DNA from: Hymenopus coronatus | Lineage: Eukaryota; Arthropoda; Insecta; Mantodea; Hymenopodidae | Assembly (NCBI GenBank): GCA_030762935.1 | Contig: CM060900.1 | Coordinates: forward strand, 440,298,259 to 440,362,258 | Direction: 5' to 3' | Length of the DNA: 64,000 nt | In this document: piece by piece, positions 19,625 through 31,476 of the stretch | Layout: each line of letters opens with the position of its first letter | How positions within the stretch are numbered: position 1 is the stretch's first letter | The notes under the pieces: generated by a model | What the model was told of the DNA's origin: nothing | Seen by the model: only the letters and a program-made list of their open reading frames with translations | The model's database searches: none | Translations under genes and position numbers: made by a program

Positions 19625-20400
19625 TTGTAGACAAGTTATTTCAGTACATCTGAAAATTATATACTAAGATTTCACTGATAACACATGTTTTGAGGCCCAT
19701 GGATAGAAAAAAATAAATAAAAAGTATTTTTAGGGAAAGGTCTATGTGAGTCAGTGGGTGTTAAATCAATTCAATACCAAACTTGGTATTTAAGTCTATA
19801 ATCATCCAAGGATGCAACATGATGTTCAAGAAAATCCTCCTATGCTAACCTTCATGGATCAAAATGTTTATTTCCACAAAAATGGTTCTTAAAGTTTTGA
19901 TTCAAATGCCATTTGTACAAGATATTCCCATGATAAATAAAATATCAGAATTTATTGGGAATAGATTCTGAAGTCCTCTTTATTCTGGATGACTTTTGCA
20001 TAATTGAAAAACTGTAAGAGAATCTCTCACAATTTATGTCAAATACATTTTTGTGAAGTTAACCATTTCCAAGATATTCCTTGTTATTAGTTTAAAGTTT
20101 CCAATACTTTTCTCAAATAGAAAGTAGTTATTCACTTTTTGATTCTGTCATGCAAGGCGACTGGAATTTCAATATCATCACATAGCAATCAGCTCTTAAA
20201 AGATGTGATTGTTGCTGTATCAGATATATTCCCCCTTATACCAACAGAAAAATATTAAATAAACCCATTGATGTTTGATGTTGATTTGCATGAAGTAGAT
20301 AGAAGAATAAGCTTTTGTAAGACTAATTTGTTGCACAGTATGCAGAGAAAGCCATGTGAATGTAACATGTCAATTTTTTCTTTTGCTTTTCTCTTGGTCA
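19625..20400 (+). repeat. Dispersed repeat family A, copy 4
   Basis: It is a nearly full copy with the landmarks AAGATTTCACTGATAACACA, CCAAACTTGGTATTTAAG, ATCCAAGGATGCAACA, TTATTGGGAATAGATTCTG, TCTGGATGACTTTTGCATAA, TTCCAAGATATTCCTTGTTA and the tail GAATAAGCTTTTGTAAGACT. It is in gene orientation. A Penelope-like fragment follows directly on its right. Confidence 0.75.
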
Positions 20401-20429
20401 TGCAGACAACGGGTTTTCAAAACCACCAT

Positions 20430-21131
20430 GTTACGACTAGCTCTGAAAAGTTTTCATTTGCTTTTTGGAATGTACAGATTGGTGTACATTCCCCTTACTG
20501 AGAAGGAATACAACCTAGAATACCATGAAATCTTAAAAACGACGGCAATAAATGGTAACAAAAAAAAAATAGTAGATAGGATAAACAGAAAATTCAAGCA
20601 ACAAAAAATGATACAAGAAAATACAGCTCTCAAACCACTAAAACAAAATATCACATGCCATCCACAAGTACATAAAAAATTTCAGATTTTCAAAGACAGC
20701 AACATAGCACTCATCTCCGAAAATAAATTCAATATAAAATTCCTCATAAACGCGAACCAAAAAAGAAAAAAATGCCAGCTCATATAAAATCCAGGATTTA
20801 TCGAATAGTTTGAAAAGAATGTGATCAAATCTATATTGACCATACTAAGCAAAATATAGAAATGAGGCTTAAGGAACACGTTAAAACATCATATCCTAGA
20901 AAGAAGAAAGATTAGTGGCTGCAGCACATTTTTGGATACAAGGACATAAAATTGTTAACACAGCATCACTTGTTAGGCAGGCACAAAAACCCATCCATTC
21001 AGTTATTTGCGAGAAAATATTTCTTTGGAAATTTCATCCAATGGAAAAACATCTGATCACTAAGTACATAAAATAAAAAGAAGTGTTTTAGACAGTGGAG
21101 CACCATAATTTAAATGAATTGAGTCACCTTT
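20430..21131 (+). pseudogene. Penelope-like element D, 3' fragment
   Basis: The plus-strand frame (to 20787) encodes the C-terminal part of the RT, with GMYRLVYIPLTEKEYNLEY, the equivalent of INVPLNKTEYQKEY in element A. Endonuclease remnants follow (KHVKTSYPRKK-like and HIFGYKDIK-like, about 20880-20960). The right end (21071-21131) matches the first 60 bp of the element A pseudo-LTR, so A and D belong to related families. The element is 5'-truncated and inactive. Confidence 0.75.
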
Positions 21132-21249
21132 TATTATTCTCTGAAAACAGTTCTGGGAACAAAATTGTAATGTAAGATCTTTGAGCCCTCAAAAGTGCTC
21201 CTACCCTTAATCTAAAATTCAAGCAAATATATTTGTGTACAAAGCAAAG

Positions 21250-21341
21250 CAATTAAGAGTAAAAACATAGTTTACACTCAAACTTCACTCTTGAAATAAA
21301 GTAACTTGTTTGAGTGTAATCTATGTTTTTACTCGTAATTG
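21250..21341. repeat. 34-bp inverted repeat (hairpin)
   Basis: The arms 21250-21283 and 21308-21341 match at 32 of 34 positions when one is reverse-complemented, and the spacer is 24 nt. The left arm begins CAATTAAGAGTAAAAACATA and the right arm begins GTTTGAGTGTAATCTATG. No recognised element surrounds it. It could be a small foldback element or MITE core. Confidence 0.8.
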
Positions 21342-21431
21342 ATTAGTTACTTCTCTGTGCATTTCCATTAATGTTTTAATTGAAAGCAAATGAACATAAC
21401 ATTAATCACTATTTTAACTTGAAATTCTTAA

Positions 21432-21671
21432 CTTTTTTTTTTGATAGTGTTTAACGCCCGCTTTAACTACTTATGGCACTGCAGGCGGTGACACTGATGA
21501 AGATGGAGCACCGGTGAAATGTGATGGCGGGGGAAACCGTAGAACCCGGAGAAAACCCGCCTCAGCGCCGCTTCGTCCACCACAAATCTCACATGCGGTC
21601 GCTTGGGATCGAACCCGGGCTGTCTAGGTGAGCGGTGAGTGGTCTAACCACTTGGCCACGGCGCGGCCGTA
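21432..21671 (-). mobile_element. Complete tRNA-derived SINE with target duplication
   Basis: The element reads on the minus strand. A tRNA-like head has box A TGGCCAAGTGGTTAG and box B GGTTCGATCCC, both near consensus. A body follows with the block TCCGGGTTCTACGGTTTCCC, and the 3' end is an A run (seen as T10 at about 21433-21442). The 10-bp target duplication AAATTCTTAA is present at 21422-21431 and 21672-21681. A second copy of the body lies at 53229-53393. RNA polymerase III transcription from the internal boxes is expected of the class. Confidence 0.92.
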
Positions 21672-21681
21672 AAATTCTTAA

Positions 21682-22137
21682 ATTATTAATTGTTACCTTT
21701 TATGATCAATATCACACCATTTATTTTGCTGTGCAAAATTTGTCTGTTAAAAGCTGTGTTAGGAACATCATTTTTTGTGGTACATTGCTTACCAACATAC
21801 ACTAAAATGCATAAATAAGCATTTAATAGTTAATATGTCAATTTTTTATAATATATTTCCTCCTACAGCAGCATTAAAATGACGTCTTTGCAGTTCTGTT
21901 CCATAACAAATACATTAGCAACAGGGTTTCAGCTTTCATTGCATTTAACAAATCTTTATTCACATTTAATTTAACAAATGTTTTGTTAGGAAGTTGCAGA
22001 ATGCTGAATAGTGCATAACAAATGTTTAGAGATTTCTACAATTTAAGCAATAACAAAAAGTCACAGAATAGCCCTGATGGTAGTAATAGTTAAAAGGAAG
22101 AAAACAATTAGTTATTTTTTCAAGAAATATGTTTAAA
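21682..22137. other. AT-rich non-coding stretch
   Basis: No feature was recognised. The stretch separates the SINE from repeat family B copy 2. Confidence 0.5.
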
Positions 22138-22138
22138 A

Positions 22139-23558
22139 TACTGTATTTATCCAAATATAAGAATGTTTTGTTTAAAAAATATTAATATTGAGAACTAGGG
22201 GTTGTCTTGCTTCTATAATATTTTCTGAGTAGCCTGCAGGGAAAAGTATGTTTCAAATTTTGCGGATATGGCAGTGGCAAAGAATGGGGGAAATGGCAAA
22301 GATTGTCGCCAAGATCATGACATATACAGCAGGTGTAGTGCATTTAATTTTGCACTGTAAAGTTAGCTCTTAATGGACCTAGGACTGTGAGCATTATGGA
22401 GAAAAAATTTCTCTGTGAAACTAAAACAAAAACAGAGGGCTTCCTTTCACAACAGTGTTTGCTATTAATGTTTTATTGGAAGCCAATGGTCAAGCAGAAT
22501 GAGAGGTTTCATTCCCTCCTCCCATCACAGACATACTGGGTATGTTTTGGATCTTCCCTCTCCATTCCGGCCATTATGATAGCTTCCATGTACATTTGAA
22601 TAACAAACACTTTTACAACACTGTGTTATATTATGTTGGCTAAATACAAAATCTTTTCCATCATTGATATTGCAGTGTACTGCCATTGCCACAGTCACAC
22701 AAAATGGTACATTTCTGTTCTCCCCCTCTCCCACCAATTACAAAAATTCCTGCGCAAATTCAAATTGGATAAAACCAATTACATCAATGTGTTTGGTATA
22801 TTGTGTGAATTGTCCATTGACATCATTGAAGCTCCTCTGCCTTTGCTATTGTCACCTACATACCAATACATATCTATTCCCCCTCTCTCTCCCTCCCTCC
22901 CTCTCTCCCATCCATTATGGATTTCTGTGCAAATTTGAGCTAGGAAAGGGGGAAGGGATCAGCTTTAGTTTGATCAAAATATATGTTTAAAAATTAAGAT
23001 ATCCTGTCTTCCTTTTATAAAGATATGCAGAATTCCATAATTGGAATTTTCAGTGATGTAGTGTTACCATTTACCAACACACTTATTATACGTTTAATAT
23101 AACACATCATAAATAGTATTGCGTTATTCTAATTTGCACAGAAATTCATGTAATGGCCAGAAGAAAGAGAGAACAGAAATGTACCCAGTATTGTGGTAAG
23201 GAAACTGTAGCTGAACCTCTTTCGGTTTAGTGGTTGCCAATACAAAAGGTGCAGCCACTGATGTGAAAGGAAACCTATTTTTATTTTAGTCTTGTAGAGA
23301 AATCTTTTTTCTAGTGAGATCGCTTACAATCCTAAGTCTTGTTACCTAAGTTTACAGCATGAAATGATACACACAAAACCTGCCATATGTCATGACCTAC
23401 GTGATAATCTTAACTGCCTCACCACTGCCATACCACAAAACTTGAAACATACTTTTTTCCTGCTATTCAGAAAACAGATATCACAAATGAAAGTCAACCC
23501 CTAGTTCACATCATTAATGTTTTGGAAAAAAGCATCTTATATTTGGATAAATGTGGTA
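22139..23558 (+). repeat. Repeat family B, copy 2 (best termini)
   Basis: Terminal inverted repeats of about 28 bp are visible. The left end begins CTGTATTTATCCAAATATAA and the right end finishes TTATATTTGGATAAATGTGG, with TA on each outer side. The interior has core units partly in the opposite orientation (for example GCGCAAATTCAAATTGG near 22753) and one in the direct orientation near 23130 (AATTTGCACAGAAATTC). The conserved tail lies at 23210-23558. It is 1.42 kb with no coding capacity. The ends and TA flanks suggest a non-autonomous DNA transposon, but I cannot assign a superfamily. Confidence 0.7.
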
Positions 23559-23609
23559 CCTTATGTACCAGAAAAACAGGTCACATAGATATGAGTGACA
23601 AGCATAAGA

Positions 23610-23890
23610 AAATTTAACTTGATAAAAACACAGCATTGTTTCTACATTTTAGAGGCATGAATTTATTGACAAAGTTTTCCATTGCTGAAAAACCTCTCTC
23701 ACTGTCTACAACAGCTTAAAATATAGGAATAATCTGCCATTAGTACCTTCAGTAATTCGGGTATCGCGTCTTGCTTCACATCAACTGTTTTTGCCTGATG
23801 CTGTAGTGCTAGGCATCCTTTCAGAAATGTGTCTTGAATTGAAGCACTTAGGAAGTGGAATCTAACTCATATGAGACATGAGCTCATTGG
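23610..23890 (-). pseudogene. hAT transposase C-terminal fragment
   Basis: The minus strand encodes VVDSERGFSAMENFVNKF, which resembles the conserved start of the hAT dimerisation domain (typically an ERGFSAMNRIK-like motif). The frame is interrupted upstream by stops. It lies just right of repeat B copy 2. A link between the two is possible but not shown. Confidence 0.5.
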
Positions 23891-23894
23891 ATAC

Positions 23895-24650
23895 TGCTGC
23901 TAACAGTACATTAGGTAAATGAAAAAGCTGGCCAGTTGAGCTAAAGATTTTTCTTGCAGGATCTTCTGCCAGCAGCTTCTCCTATAAGTTTTTCAGCAGT
24001 TCTCCTCCTCAGCAGTTTTTCATGCCCTTTAGAATGCACAAATAAATAATAAAAACTTATCATCCACGGCATTTTACTAACACTTTATGTTTAACACAAG
24101 GTTTCATAAAATAGAAACATTTTGTGATTTTTTTGTGGCTTCAATTAAGAAGTACCTGGTACAATATATGATTTTGGTAAGGTTAAATGTGTTAGTTGAA
24201 AATTTGTCGGTATCCGTAACACTTTTGTTGCAAAGCTATGCTACTGCTAGTCCTAAATATGGTGAAATGTAAGATTCTACACAGAGGTTTCCAATCACCT
24301 CAATTCTGAAGCTGTTGACTTGAAATTTCTTGCAATGGCTCTTGATATATTATTTCACATTCCGACAAACTTTTTAGGATATTAACTCAAGTCTTCATGT
24401 ATTAAAAAAATGCAATATTTGAATTTGAATTTTTAAATTTTCAATTTCAAGCACATTTTCGACACTTAACAACTCCTGATTTTGCTGCTAATGTTAAATT
24501 TTCCATTTTATGTTTTGTATAGTTCCAGATTAAGTTTCTTGGTTTGAAATTGCTAAAATGGAGAGATTGAATGGTAATGTAAGGGTTTTTATTGGCAAAA
24601 GCCTTTGAGCACCTATGTTCTAAAATGCAATGAGTGGATGCAGTTCTTTT
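23895..24650. other. Non-coding stretch
   Basis: No recognisable exon or element was found, apart from possible upstream pieces of the hAT fragment that are too degraded to support. Confidence 0.4.
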
Positions 24651-24656
24651 TCATAA

Positions 24657-26120
24657 TTTCTACACACTGTGTGGTGAACCCCCACTGGCAGTGCATCTCT
24701 CATTTTTACTTTGTTTGTATGCTGCTAAGTTGTCTGCGAACCCCCGCCATCCTTGTTTTAACCCTGTGTTACCCCGGATTATTCATACCGCTATCTGAGG
24801 AATGCCACTGCTTCACGCCCCTGTGGTATTCGGTTTCGTGAACTGCTCTCCGATAGGGGTCTCAGATTGCCTCCTGTGGAGCGTGTTTTTGTATATCCGG
24901 AACCTGCTTGGCAACTGAGGCGTCCCAGTTTCGACCTCACCCTCTCCAACCTTGTGAAACGTTCGACCGCTCCGGAGGTATTTCAGCGACTGTTTTACGA
25001 ACTTTTAAGCAATTACCGGGCATATGCACTGGTATTCACTGACGGCTCCCAGCTGGCAGGAGCTACAGGTTGTGCCTTTTATTTCAATGGAATAACACAT
25101 AATTATCGCCTTGCGGACGCCAGTTCGGTATTCACCGCCAAACTGTACGCTATCTTTTACTTTCTAGATTTTATCTCGCTTTTAGCACCTGGTAGTTTTC
25201 TTGTTTGCAGCGATTCCTTGAGTGCCCTACAGGCTCTGCAGCAGTATACTGGCTCCTCATCACTCGTTAAGCGTATTCAATCTCGCCTTTCTGAATTGAT
25301 TGCTTGCAGCTACAGTTCATCTTCACGTGGGTTCCAGGTCATGTCGGTATTGCAGGTAATGAGGTAGCGGATAGGTCTGCCAAGGCTGCCTGCTCCTTGC
25401 AGGATTATTCGGAAGCGGCTGTGCCCTCAGGGGATGTTTCACGTTACTTTCACAGGTCTCTTCTTTTAGCTTGGCAGCGATCTTGGCAAAACTTAGCAGG
25501 TACACAGCTTCGCACACTCAAAGACACGGTACAGCCATGGCTCACATCTTGCCAGCCAAACCGGCGCCGCGAGGTTATCCTTACGCGTCTGCGTATCTGT
25601 CACACGCGGCTAACACATTGCTACCTTCTACGCGCTGGGCCAGCTCCTCTATGTCAGACCTGCGATGTTCGTCTGTCTGTGGCACATGTGTTGCTTTATT
25701 GTCCGAAATTTCATCGTGAATGGCAATCCATCGGCCAGGGTACCTCCTTACCTGCCATTTTATGCGATGACACCAATTCCGTCGATATGGTGCTATGCTT
25801 TGTTGCCTCTATTGGCCTCAGCAAAGACCTCTGACCTGTTTCATGCGTGTGTGCAATTTTAGCCTTTTTAACTTTTTAGACTCTGACTTTTACCATATGG
25901 GACCACTTTTTGTGTGTGTATTTTTAGTTTTTTAACCTTTTAGCCTTGTTTGTATCACCCGGGCCTTTTCTCGTGTGTGCCTTTGTAAGGGTTTTTAGCA
26001 CATTTTAACTTTTCTTCTGTAGATTTGTTTTTAATGTGTTTTTCTTTTTCTTAACTTCGGGCCCAAATGACCTAGTTGTCGACGGGCCCTTAAACACTAC
26101 TCACTCACTCACTCACTCTA
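24657..26120 (+). mobile_element. 5'-truncated non-LTR retrotransposon with RNase H (I-type)
   Basis: This is the 3' half of a LINE in gene orientation. Coding remnants start around 24660 (AAKLSANPRHPCFNP). The RNase H domain follows, then a C-terminal Cys/His region, and then a non-coding tail that ends with four ACTC units (26099-26118). A simple-repeat 3' end is usual for I-group LINEs. The GC content is clearly higher than in the surroundings, so the insertion is comparatively young. Confidence 0.82.
24867..25834 (+). pseudogene. LINE RNase H and C-terminal domain, frameshifted
   Basis: The first frame (to 25367) has the RNase H acidic motifs FTDGSQLAGATG, SSVFTAKLYAI and LVCSDSLSALQAL. 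The second frame (25304-25834) continues with FTWVPGHVGIAGNEVADRSA, containing the last RNase H catalytic region, and then ILTRLRICHTRLTHCYLL and a CQTCDVRLSVAHVLLYC Cys/His motif. One frameshift at about 25310-25367 separates them. In active relatives the domain removes RNA during reverse transcription. The RT itself is missing. Confidence 0.85.
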
Positions 26121-26820
26121 CACACTGTTGTGTATCTTTTTCTCTTTCCATCCCTCCCAAAACACACATCTTTCCTGGTTCCACTGAGTTTGTGTCTGTT
26201 TCACTACTTATTTCATTGTCATTATTGTCATAATCACTAAAAGAAACATAACTTTCCAGCAATGCATGCTTAATTTCATCCTCTGTCAAGTACTTGTTCC
26301 AGAATGCCACTCTGTGATGTATAGTAACCAAAAACTGCAAGAAATCACTGTAAATATGCTAAACAGGGGGAAAAAAAGCAAAAAAAAACAACAAACAAAC
26401 CAGCACAGAATAAACACCACCACAGGTTTACCACTGGCTTGTGCACTACAATGGTGGACATGTGACCTCAGAAATATACATTAAATAAACAGAAAATGCT
26501 GATATTAGCAAACATTCAGCAGTACCAACATGCAGCTTAAATGTTGTAGATTACATAGAGATAGCACTAATGTCATCTGTTGCATGAATTTTTAAGTTAT
26601 TTAATCATGAAAACCAACCTCTGCAGATTGGATCAGATTGGATCTTACAATCTGCAAGGACAAATTGCAGTGGCTCAATTGGATCTTGACAGCCAAAGGG
26701 TTAATACCAGAAATCTCTGCCTCTAACTGCAATTAATGTGTGCGCTTCAAACTGCAAATTAGAACTGAATACATCCAAACTGCAGCAGTATGGTTTCTTT
26801 TCTTGCTTTTTACTTTCTCT
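26121..26820. other. Non-coding stretch
   Basis: Nothing was recognised except low-complexity A-rich sequence at about 26375-26400 and a 15-bp local duplication, GATTGGATCAGATTGGATC, near 26625-26645. Confidence 0.45.
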
Positions 26821-26824
26821 AATA

Positions 26825-27565
26825 TGTACAGTAAGTAGAGAAGCATTGTATTCCACTCAAAAATTTGATGTCAAGATCACAAATGTTTTGAAATCCTCTG
26901 TAAATGTTGATAGTAAAAGGTCCATGTGTATGGGGAGGGAAATATAGAGAGACTCAAACAAATTCATTTAATACTAAAACTGATATTAAAGCTCTGTATC
27001 TTTTAAGAATGTGACAAAAATTTTCAAGAAAATCCTCTCCTCCATCCCCAACTAGCCTTTATATAGAATATTTTTTGAAAATATAATTTTCTCAAAAGTG
27101 GCTGTTTAACATTGTTGATTATAATATCATGTTAAGATATTGTCATCACCAAGGAAATGCACTTCATGAATTTTGTGGGAATGGACTCTTGAAGTTCTAA
27201 TAATTCTGAATGACTTGCATAAAGGATGAAATAAGAGAAAAAATTAACAATTCAAAAAGGTAGGTCTTGTCAGAACACACAAATTGCCACATACTTGTTT
27301 TGTAGAGCTAACCATTTCTGGGATATCCTGGTTTAAATTTTCTAATTCCTCTATTTTTCCTGAATAAAAGCGTGTAACTCTTCAATGATTTGACTATCAC
27401 TCTAGCCTAATATATTCCCTTATTCCCACAAGGAAATAAGTAATAAGATAATTTCTGTTAATATAGATTTTGACTGGCATGAAGTAGATAAAAGAAAAAC
27501 CTTTTGTAAGAATAGTTTGTTGCAAAATAAGTAGAGAAAGTCATGTGAGTATGGAACTATCAATT
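26825..27565 (+). repeat. Dispersed repeat family A, copy 5
   Basis: It is a nearly full copy from ATGTACAGTAAGTAGAGAAG and CAAAAATTTGATGTCAAGAT through TTTTGTGGGAATGGACTC and ACCATTTCTGGGATATCC to the tail AGTTTGTTGCAAAATAAGTA and GAAAGTCATGTGAG. It is in gene orientation. Confidence 0.75.
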
Positions 27566-27569
27566 ATAT

Positions 27570-29635
27570 TGGAGGGAATGGATGATAGATAATCCATCTT
27601 AATATAAACAGTAGGTTTAATCAGCAATTACACTTTACAGCTCACTAGACACTCAAGCTATATGTTACATATCTTGTTTATTCAGAAAAAGGCCAACAAA
27701 GATGATTGTCTAGGGTGGCATGGTTTTGTTCCATAAAATCAATATAAGAGCATGCATCTGTTTTTCATCAGCTTTGTAGGCCTAACATGATCATTGTGTA
27801 CCTATTATTATCTGATTGTATGATCACTTTCTGATTTGATATTAAAACACAGCTGAAGACATCAAAACAGTCTCTTGACTAAAGTACATGTTCATTCCCA
27901 ATTCAGTTTGTAACATTTTCAGTGTTTCCTTGGGGAATTAAAATCTATTTGAGTAGGGTTCCATATTGAATACTGCAGGAAATATGGATTTGTATTGAAC
28001 TGAATCTTACATTTGACTCCCTTAGAAGGTATTGTAATTGTAATATGCTGATTGCTTGTGTTTTCATTTTTCTGCAGACAAAGAAATTCTTAAAACTTTT
28101 TGCTGTGTTTATAACTATATCCTTAAATTTATTTTACTTCCAAATTCTGACATGGCATCTGTTGTGTGGCAGTGGAGAGGCTTATGGTTCTGTTGTCATA
28201 ATTGGATTAACCTTAAAGTAGCTAATCACTTTTTAAGCACCTTCTTCTCCACTTCAGAGGTAGTATTGCCACAGCACAGATGGCCATCTGACAAAGTTTT
28301 GTTTGTTTTACCACATTCTTGTATCGCTGTACTGTGGCATAATATTATAAAGTTCAGGCATATAGTTGGTGGATTGTAAACCATGCAATTGCATAGATTA
28401 TCATTTTCCAAATACTAAAACGTGCAGTTATACCATAGTGAATGTCAGGTATTGTAATATAATCTTCTGCTGCAATTCTCTTGTGACTGACAATGTCTGA
28501 TCCCAGAAGTCTTTCGATTACTTTCAAAGAGTAACTAAAAGTAATGAGTATCCATTTCAAATGCAGTATATATATACTCTGGCAGTTTCCATGAGGAACT
28601 GAACTGTAGCCCAGTGTCCTGGTTCAGCATGGTCCTTTCGGAGGAGATAGCCAACTGCGTTCTTAACCCTGTGCTCCCAGTAACCATCACATTTAGCCAC
28701 AACAGTTGTGTCTTGGTAGTTGTAGCTCTGTGGTTCTTTTCAAAGCAATGTTCTGTTAGACTAAACTTTTTGGATTGCTCACTTAGTCAACATAATGCAT
28801 TCATGGCATTAAGATGGTACTTGAATCGATTTATAAGTAAACAAGTTTTTATACATATGGGTATGAATGAACTACTAATGCTGAATAGTAACAAAATAAG
28901 TGCTTGCTGGTAAGTTTGCATAGTTTTGACAGTGGTGAATGAAGATCCAAAGTTCCAAAACGTCAGCAAGTCTATTCTCTAAGATTGCTTACACAAATGT
29001 AAAATTTCTCACATTTTGAATTCCAAAAGCACATGTGAAGGTGTAAGCCTATATCTGCAGTTTACACTCATTTGGAATTATAATGAATATTTATGTTTTA
29101 AGCTTGCAAAACAAACGATGAGAGTCTGACAGATATACAATAGTATTTCTGAATGAAACCTCAAATATGAAAGCACTGCCCCACAATCATAATTGTAAGT
29201 TGAATATTCTTTATCAGTATGGTGCAGCTGCATTCTTCCAACCTCAATTTTCATGATCTTTTGGTGGGTGTTCTCATGTGCTTAAGAAGTGCACTCAAGA
29301 CAGGAACATCTTAGAATTAAAGAGAAGAAAACATAAAGGAAGAGAGAGGGAGAGAGAGAGAGAGAATTTTGACATAATAGATAATCAAAGAGTTTTAAAT
29401 TGCATCAAATAACAAAGCAGGTTGTGAATTTGAATCTTGCTTAGGGTGAATTACCTGAATGAGGTCTTTTTGGGGGGATTTTCCCTTATCCCTAGAAGAA
29501 CACTATCGAGTAACTTTAAGCTCCATGGACCTTAAGATAATTTGTGATTATTTCTCCGATTTCAGTCATCATTTGATATGAGAAATCAGATTAAAGTATA
29601 AAAAATAAAATAATTTGAGTCGGTTTTTGTAACAC
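27570..29635. other. Intron sequence without recognised features
   Basis: ORFs of up to 107 codons occur at 28056-28379 and 28614-28913. They overlap antisense ORFs, and I see no known motif in them. A GA-rich run lies at 29345-29365. The segment 29410-29600 has a weak box B-like GAATTTGAATCTTG but no convincing SINE structure. Confidence 0.4.
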
Positions 29636-29662
29636 AAACATCACTTATTTTTACTTACTGGG

Positions 29663-29697
29663 GACTGGTTTCGGGTCACAGTTGTTCTCATTTTCAA
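29663..29697 (-). ncRNA. Decayed hammerhead-like motif of element E
   Basis: On the minus strand, TTGAAAA stands where CTGAAGA is expected (two core changes). It is followed by a 3-bp stem II, GAG/CCC, with one mismatch and a long loop, and then intact CGAAACC and AGTC. The 3' half of the motif is right and the 5' half is damaged, so it is probably inactive. It sits at the same position relative to the endonuclease as the motif in element A. Confidence 0.4.
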
Positions 29698-29699
29698 CC

Positions 29700-31476
29700 C
29701 TAAATTCTGACTAAATCTTTCTTCGTTGGCATCAACGATGGGGTTGGTGGTGTATTAATTGTGGAGGCATCTGTTGCTGGATCTATGAACTTCCAGAGGT
29801 TGCTGTATGGTAGCAAATCAAAATTCATGATATGGGTTTTTTTCTTCATGATGTAGATCTTCCCCCAGACATCTAATTCTGTGGGTTTATAAGCTAGTTT
29901 TAATAGTTTTATATTCTGTGTGATTTTGTGTCCTGATGTCCAAAAATGATGGGCAACTGCTGATTTTTCTATTTGTTTGTATTTTAGGTTTCTCATGTGT
30001 ATCTTTAATCTGGTCTCCAAACTTCTCTTTGTCCTTCCAATATACACCAGATTACAGTCTTGAGCATTTAATTTCATAAATTCCCGGTTTTTTGTCTGCA
30101 GGGATAGGATCTTTTAAATTTCTGCACAGCAGTTTCTGAATGCTGTATTTGTTTTTTGGAGCTAAGGTGATGTTATAATTCCTGAATATTTCCTGAAGTT
30201 TGTTGTGTGCTCAGGGATGATAGGTGAATTTTCTGAATTGAGGTTGGTCACTGAGGTTCTGTAGGGTGGTTGTGTATGTTATGTTCAGTTTTTTGTATTT
30301 ATGTATTCTCTTGTCTACTGCACGTTTTTGGAAACCGTTGTTGGTAACTGTTTGGAGTATCTGCTGGTATTCTTTTTGGTATTCATTCTTCTCCATGGGA
30401 ATGTGTACTAATCTATATGTTACACTGTTCAGGACTGCATATTTGTGTGTTGTAGGGTTGTAGCTATCAAACTTTATGTGGTTATCTGTATTGGTGGATT
30501 TTCTATATATTCCAAACGTCAGGCTATGTTTTTCTGTTCTTATTATTCTGATGTCTAGGAATGGTAGGACTCCTTTCTGTTCAGTCTCAATAGTGAACTG
30601 AATGGACTTGTTTTGTAAGTTAAGACATTTGAGTGCATCGTTTACGAGTTTTTCTGGAACTATGGCAATGATGTCATCTATATACCTATACCATTTTTTG
30701 TATATATGTGGGAATGCCTCAGTGATGTGTATTTCAAAATTACTCATGTATAGGTCGGCTAGGAATGATAGAGGATTCCCCATTGCTAATCCTGTTGTTT
30801 GTTGGTAGCATTTATTCTTGAATGTGAAGTAGTTCTGTTTTACGCATAAGTTGGTTAACTGGACAAGATCTTCTATTTCTTCTGTTGGTATGTTTATGCT
30901 TTGTAGCCAGGTTTACAGAGGTTTTTGGAGTTCGCTATGGGTATGCTGGGGAATAGGGAGGTAACATCAAAGGATACTATCTTATCTTTAGGTGAAACAC
31001 TGAAATCTTTCAGGGGATTAATCAGGTCCAATGAATTTGATACACTTTTACTATTGACTTTTGGGAAGGAGTTGAATTTTTGTGAGAGCCATGGAGAGGT
31101 TGTATGTAGGTGCATTGATATTATCTACTATGGGTCTCATTTTGTTGCCAGTTTTGTGTGTTTTTGGTAGGGCATACAATCTGGGTAAGGTTGGTAAATC
31201 TGGCTTTAATTTGGATTTCTCTTTTTCTGTTATGGTTTTACAATTTGCTAATGTTTCTAGTAAAATCTTTATACTTTTATTTAGTGGATTGGATATTTCT
31301 TGATATTCCAGATTGTTTAGCAAGGATTCTATTCTTTGGTTGTAGTCTTCTTGGTCCAGTATTACTATTTGGTTGCCTTTGTCTGATTTTGTGTAAACAA
31401 CTGGTTTTTGAGTTAAGGATTTTATGATTTTTTGTTGCGGATTTTTTCTTTTTATTCTTGTATGTACTTGGTCCAA
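29700..31476 (-). pseudogene. Penelope-like RT / GIY-YIG protein, three frameshifts
   Basis: Frames in order on the minus strand are as follows. 31476-31051 has VYTKSDKGNQIVILDQEDYN and LYALPKTHKTGNKMRPI, the conserved N-terminal RT blocks. 31115-30894 has KIVSFDVTSLFPSIPI. 30783-30211 has NPLSFLADLYMSNFEI and the catalytic RYIDDIIAIVPE. Then comes KPGIYEIKC (about 30110-30085) and, in another frame, 30077-29700 with NLVYIGRTKRSLETRLKIHM and SAVAHHFWTSGHKI. The catalytic aspartates of the RT are intact. Frameshifts lie near 31080-31110, 30790-30890 and 30075. Confidence 0.9.

Noticed and set aside
27854..27876. CTGAAGA followed by CATCAAAACAGTC, at first sight a fifth hammerhead-like motif
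   Set aside because: There is no stem II at all between the two core halves, the 3' core is not GAAA, and no Penelope-like coding sequence is nearby. It is probably coincidence or too decayed.
28056..28913. ORFs of about 100 codons as possible extra HELLS exons
   Set aside because: HELLS is continuous in phase across the flanking exons, and these ORFs have no helicase similarity.
28944..28975. ATGAAGATCC…AAAACGTC hammerhead-like order
   Set aside because: Stem II does not pair and the first core base is wrong. I could not support it without related copies.
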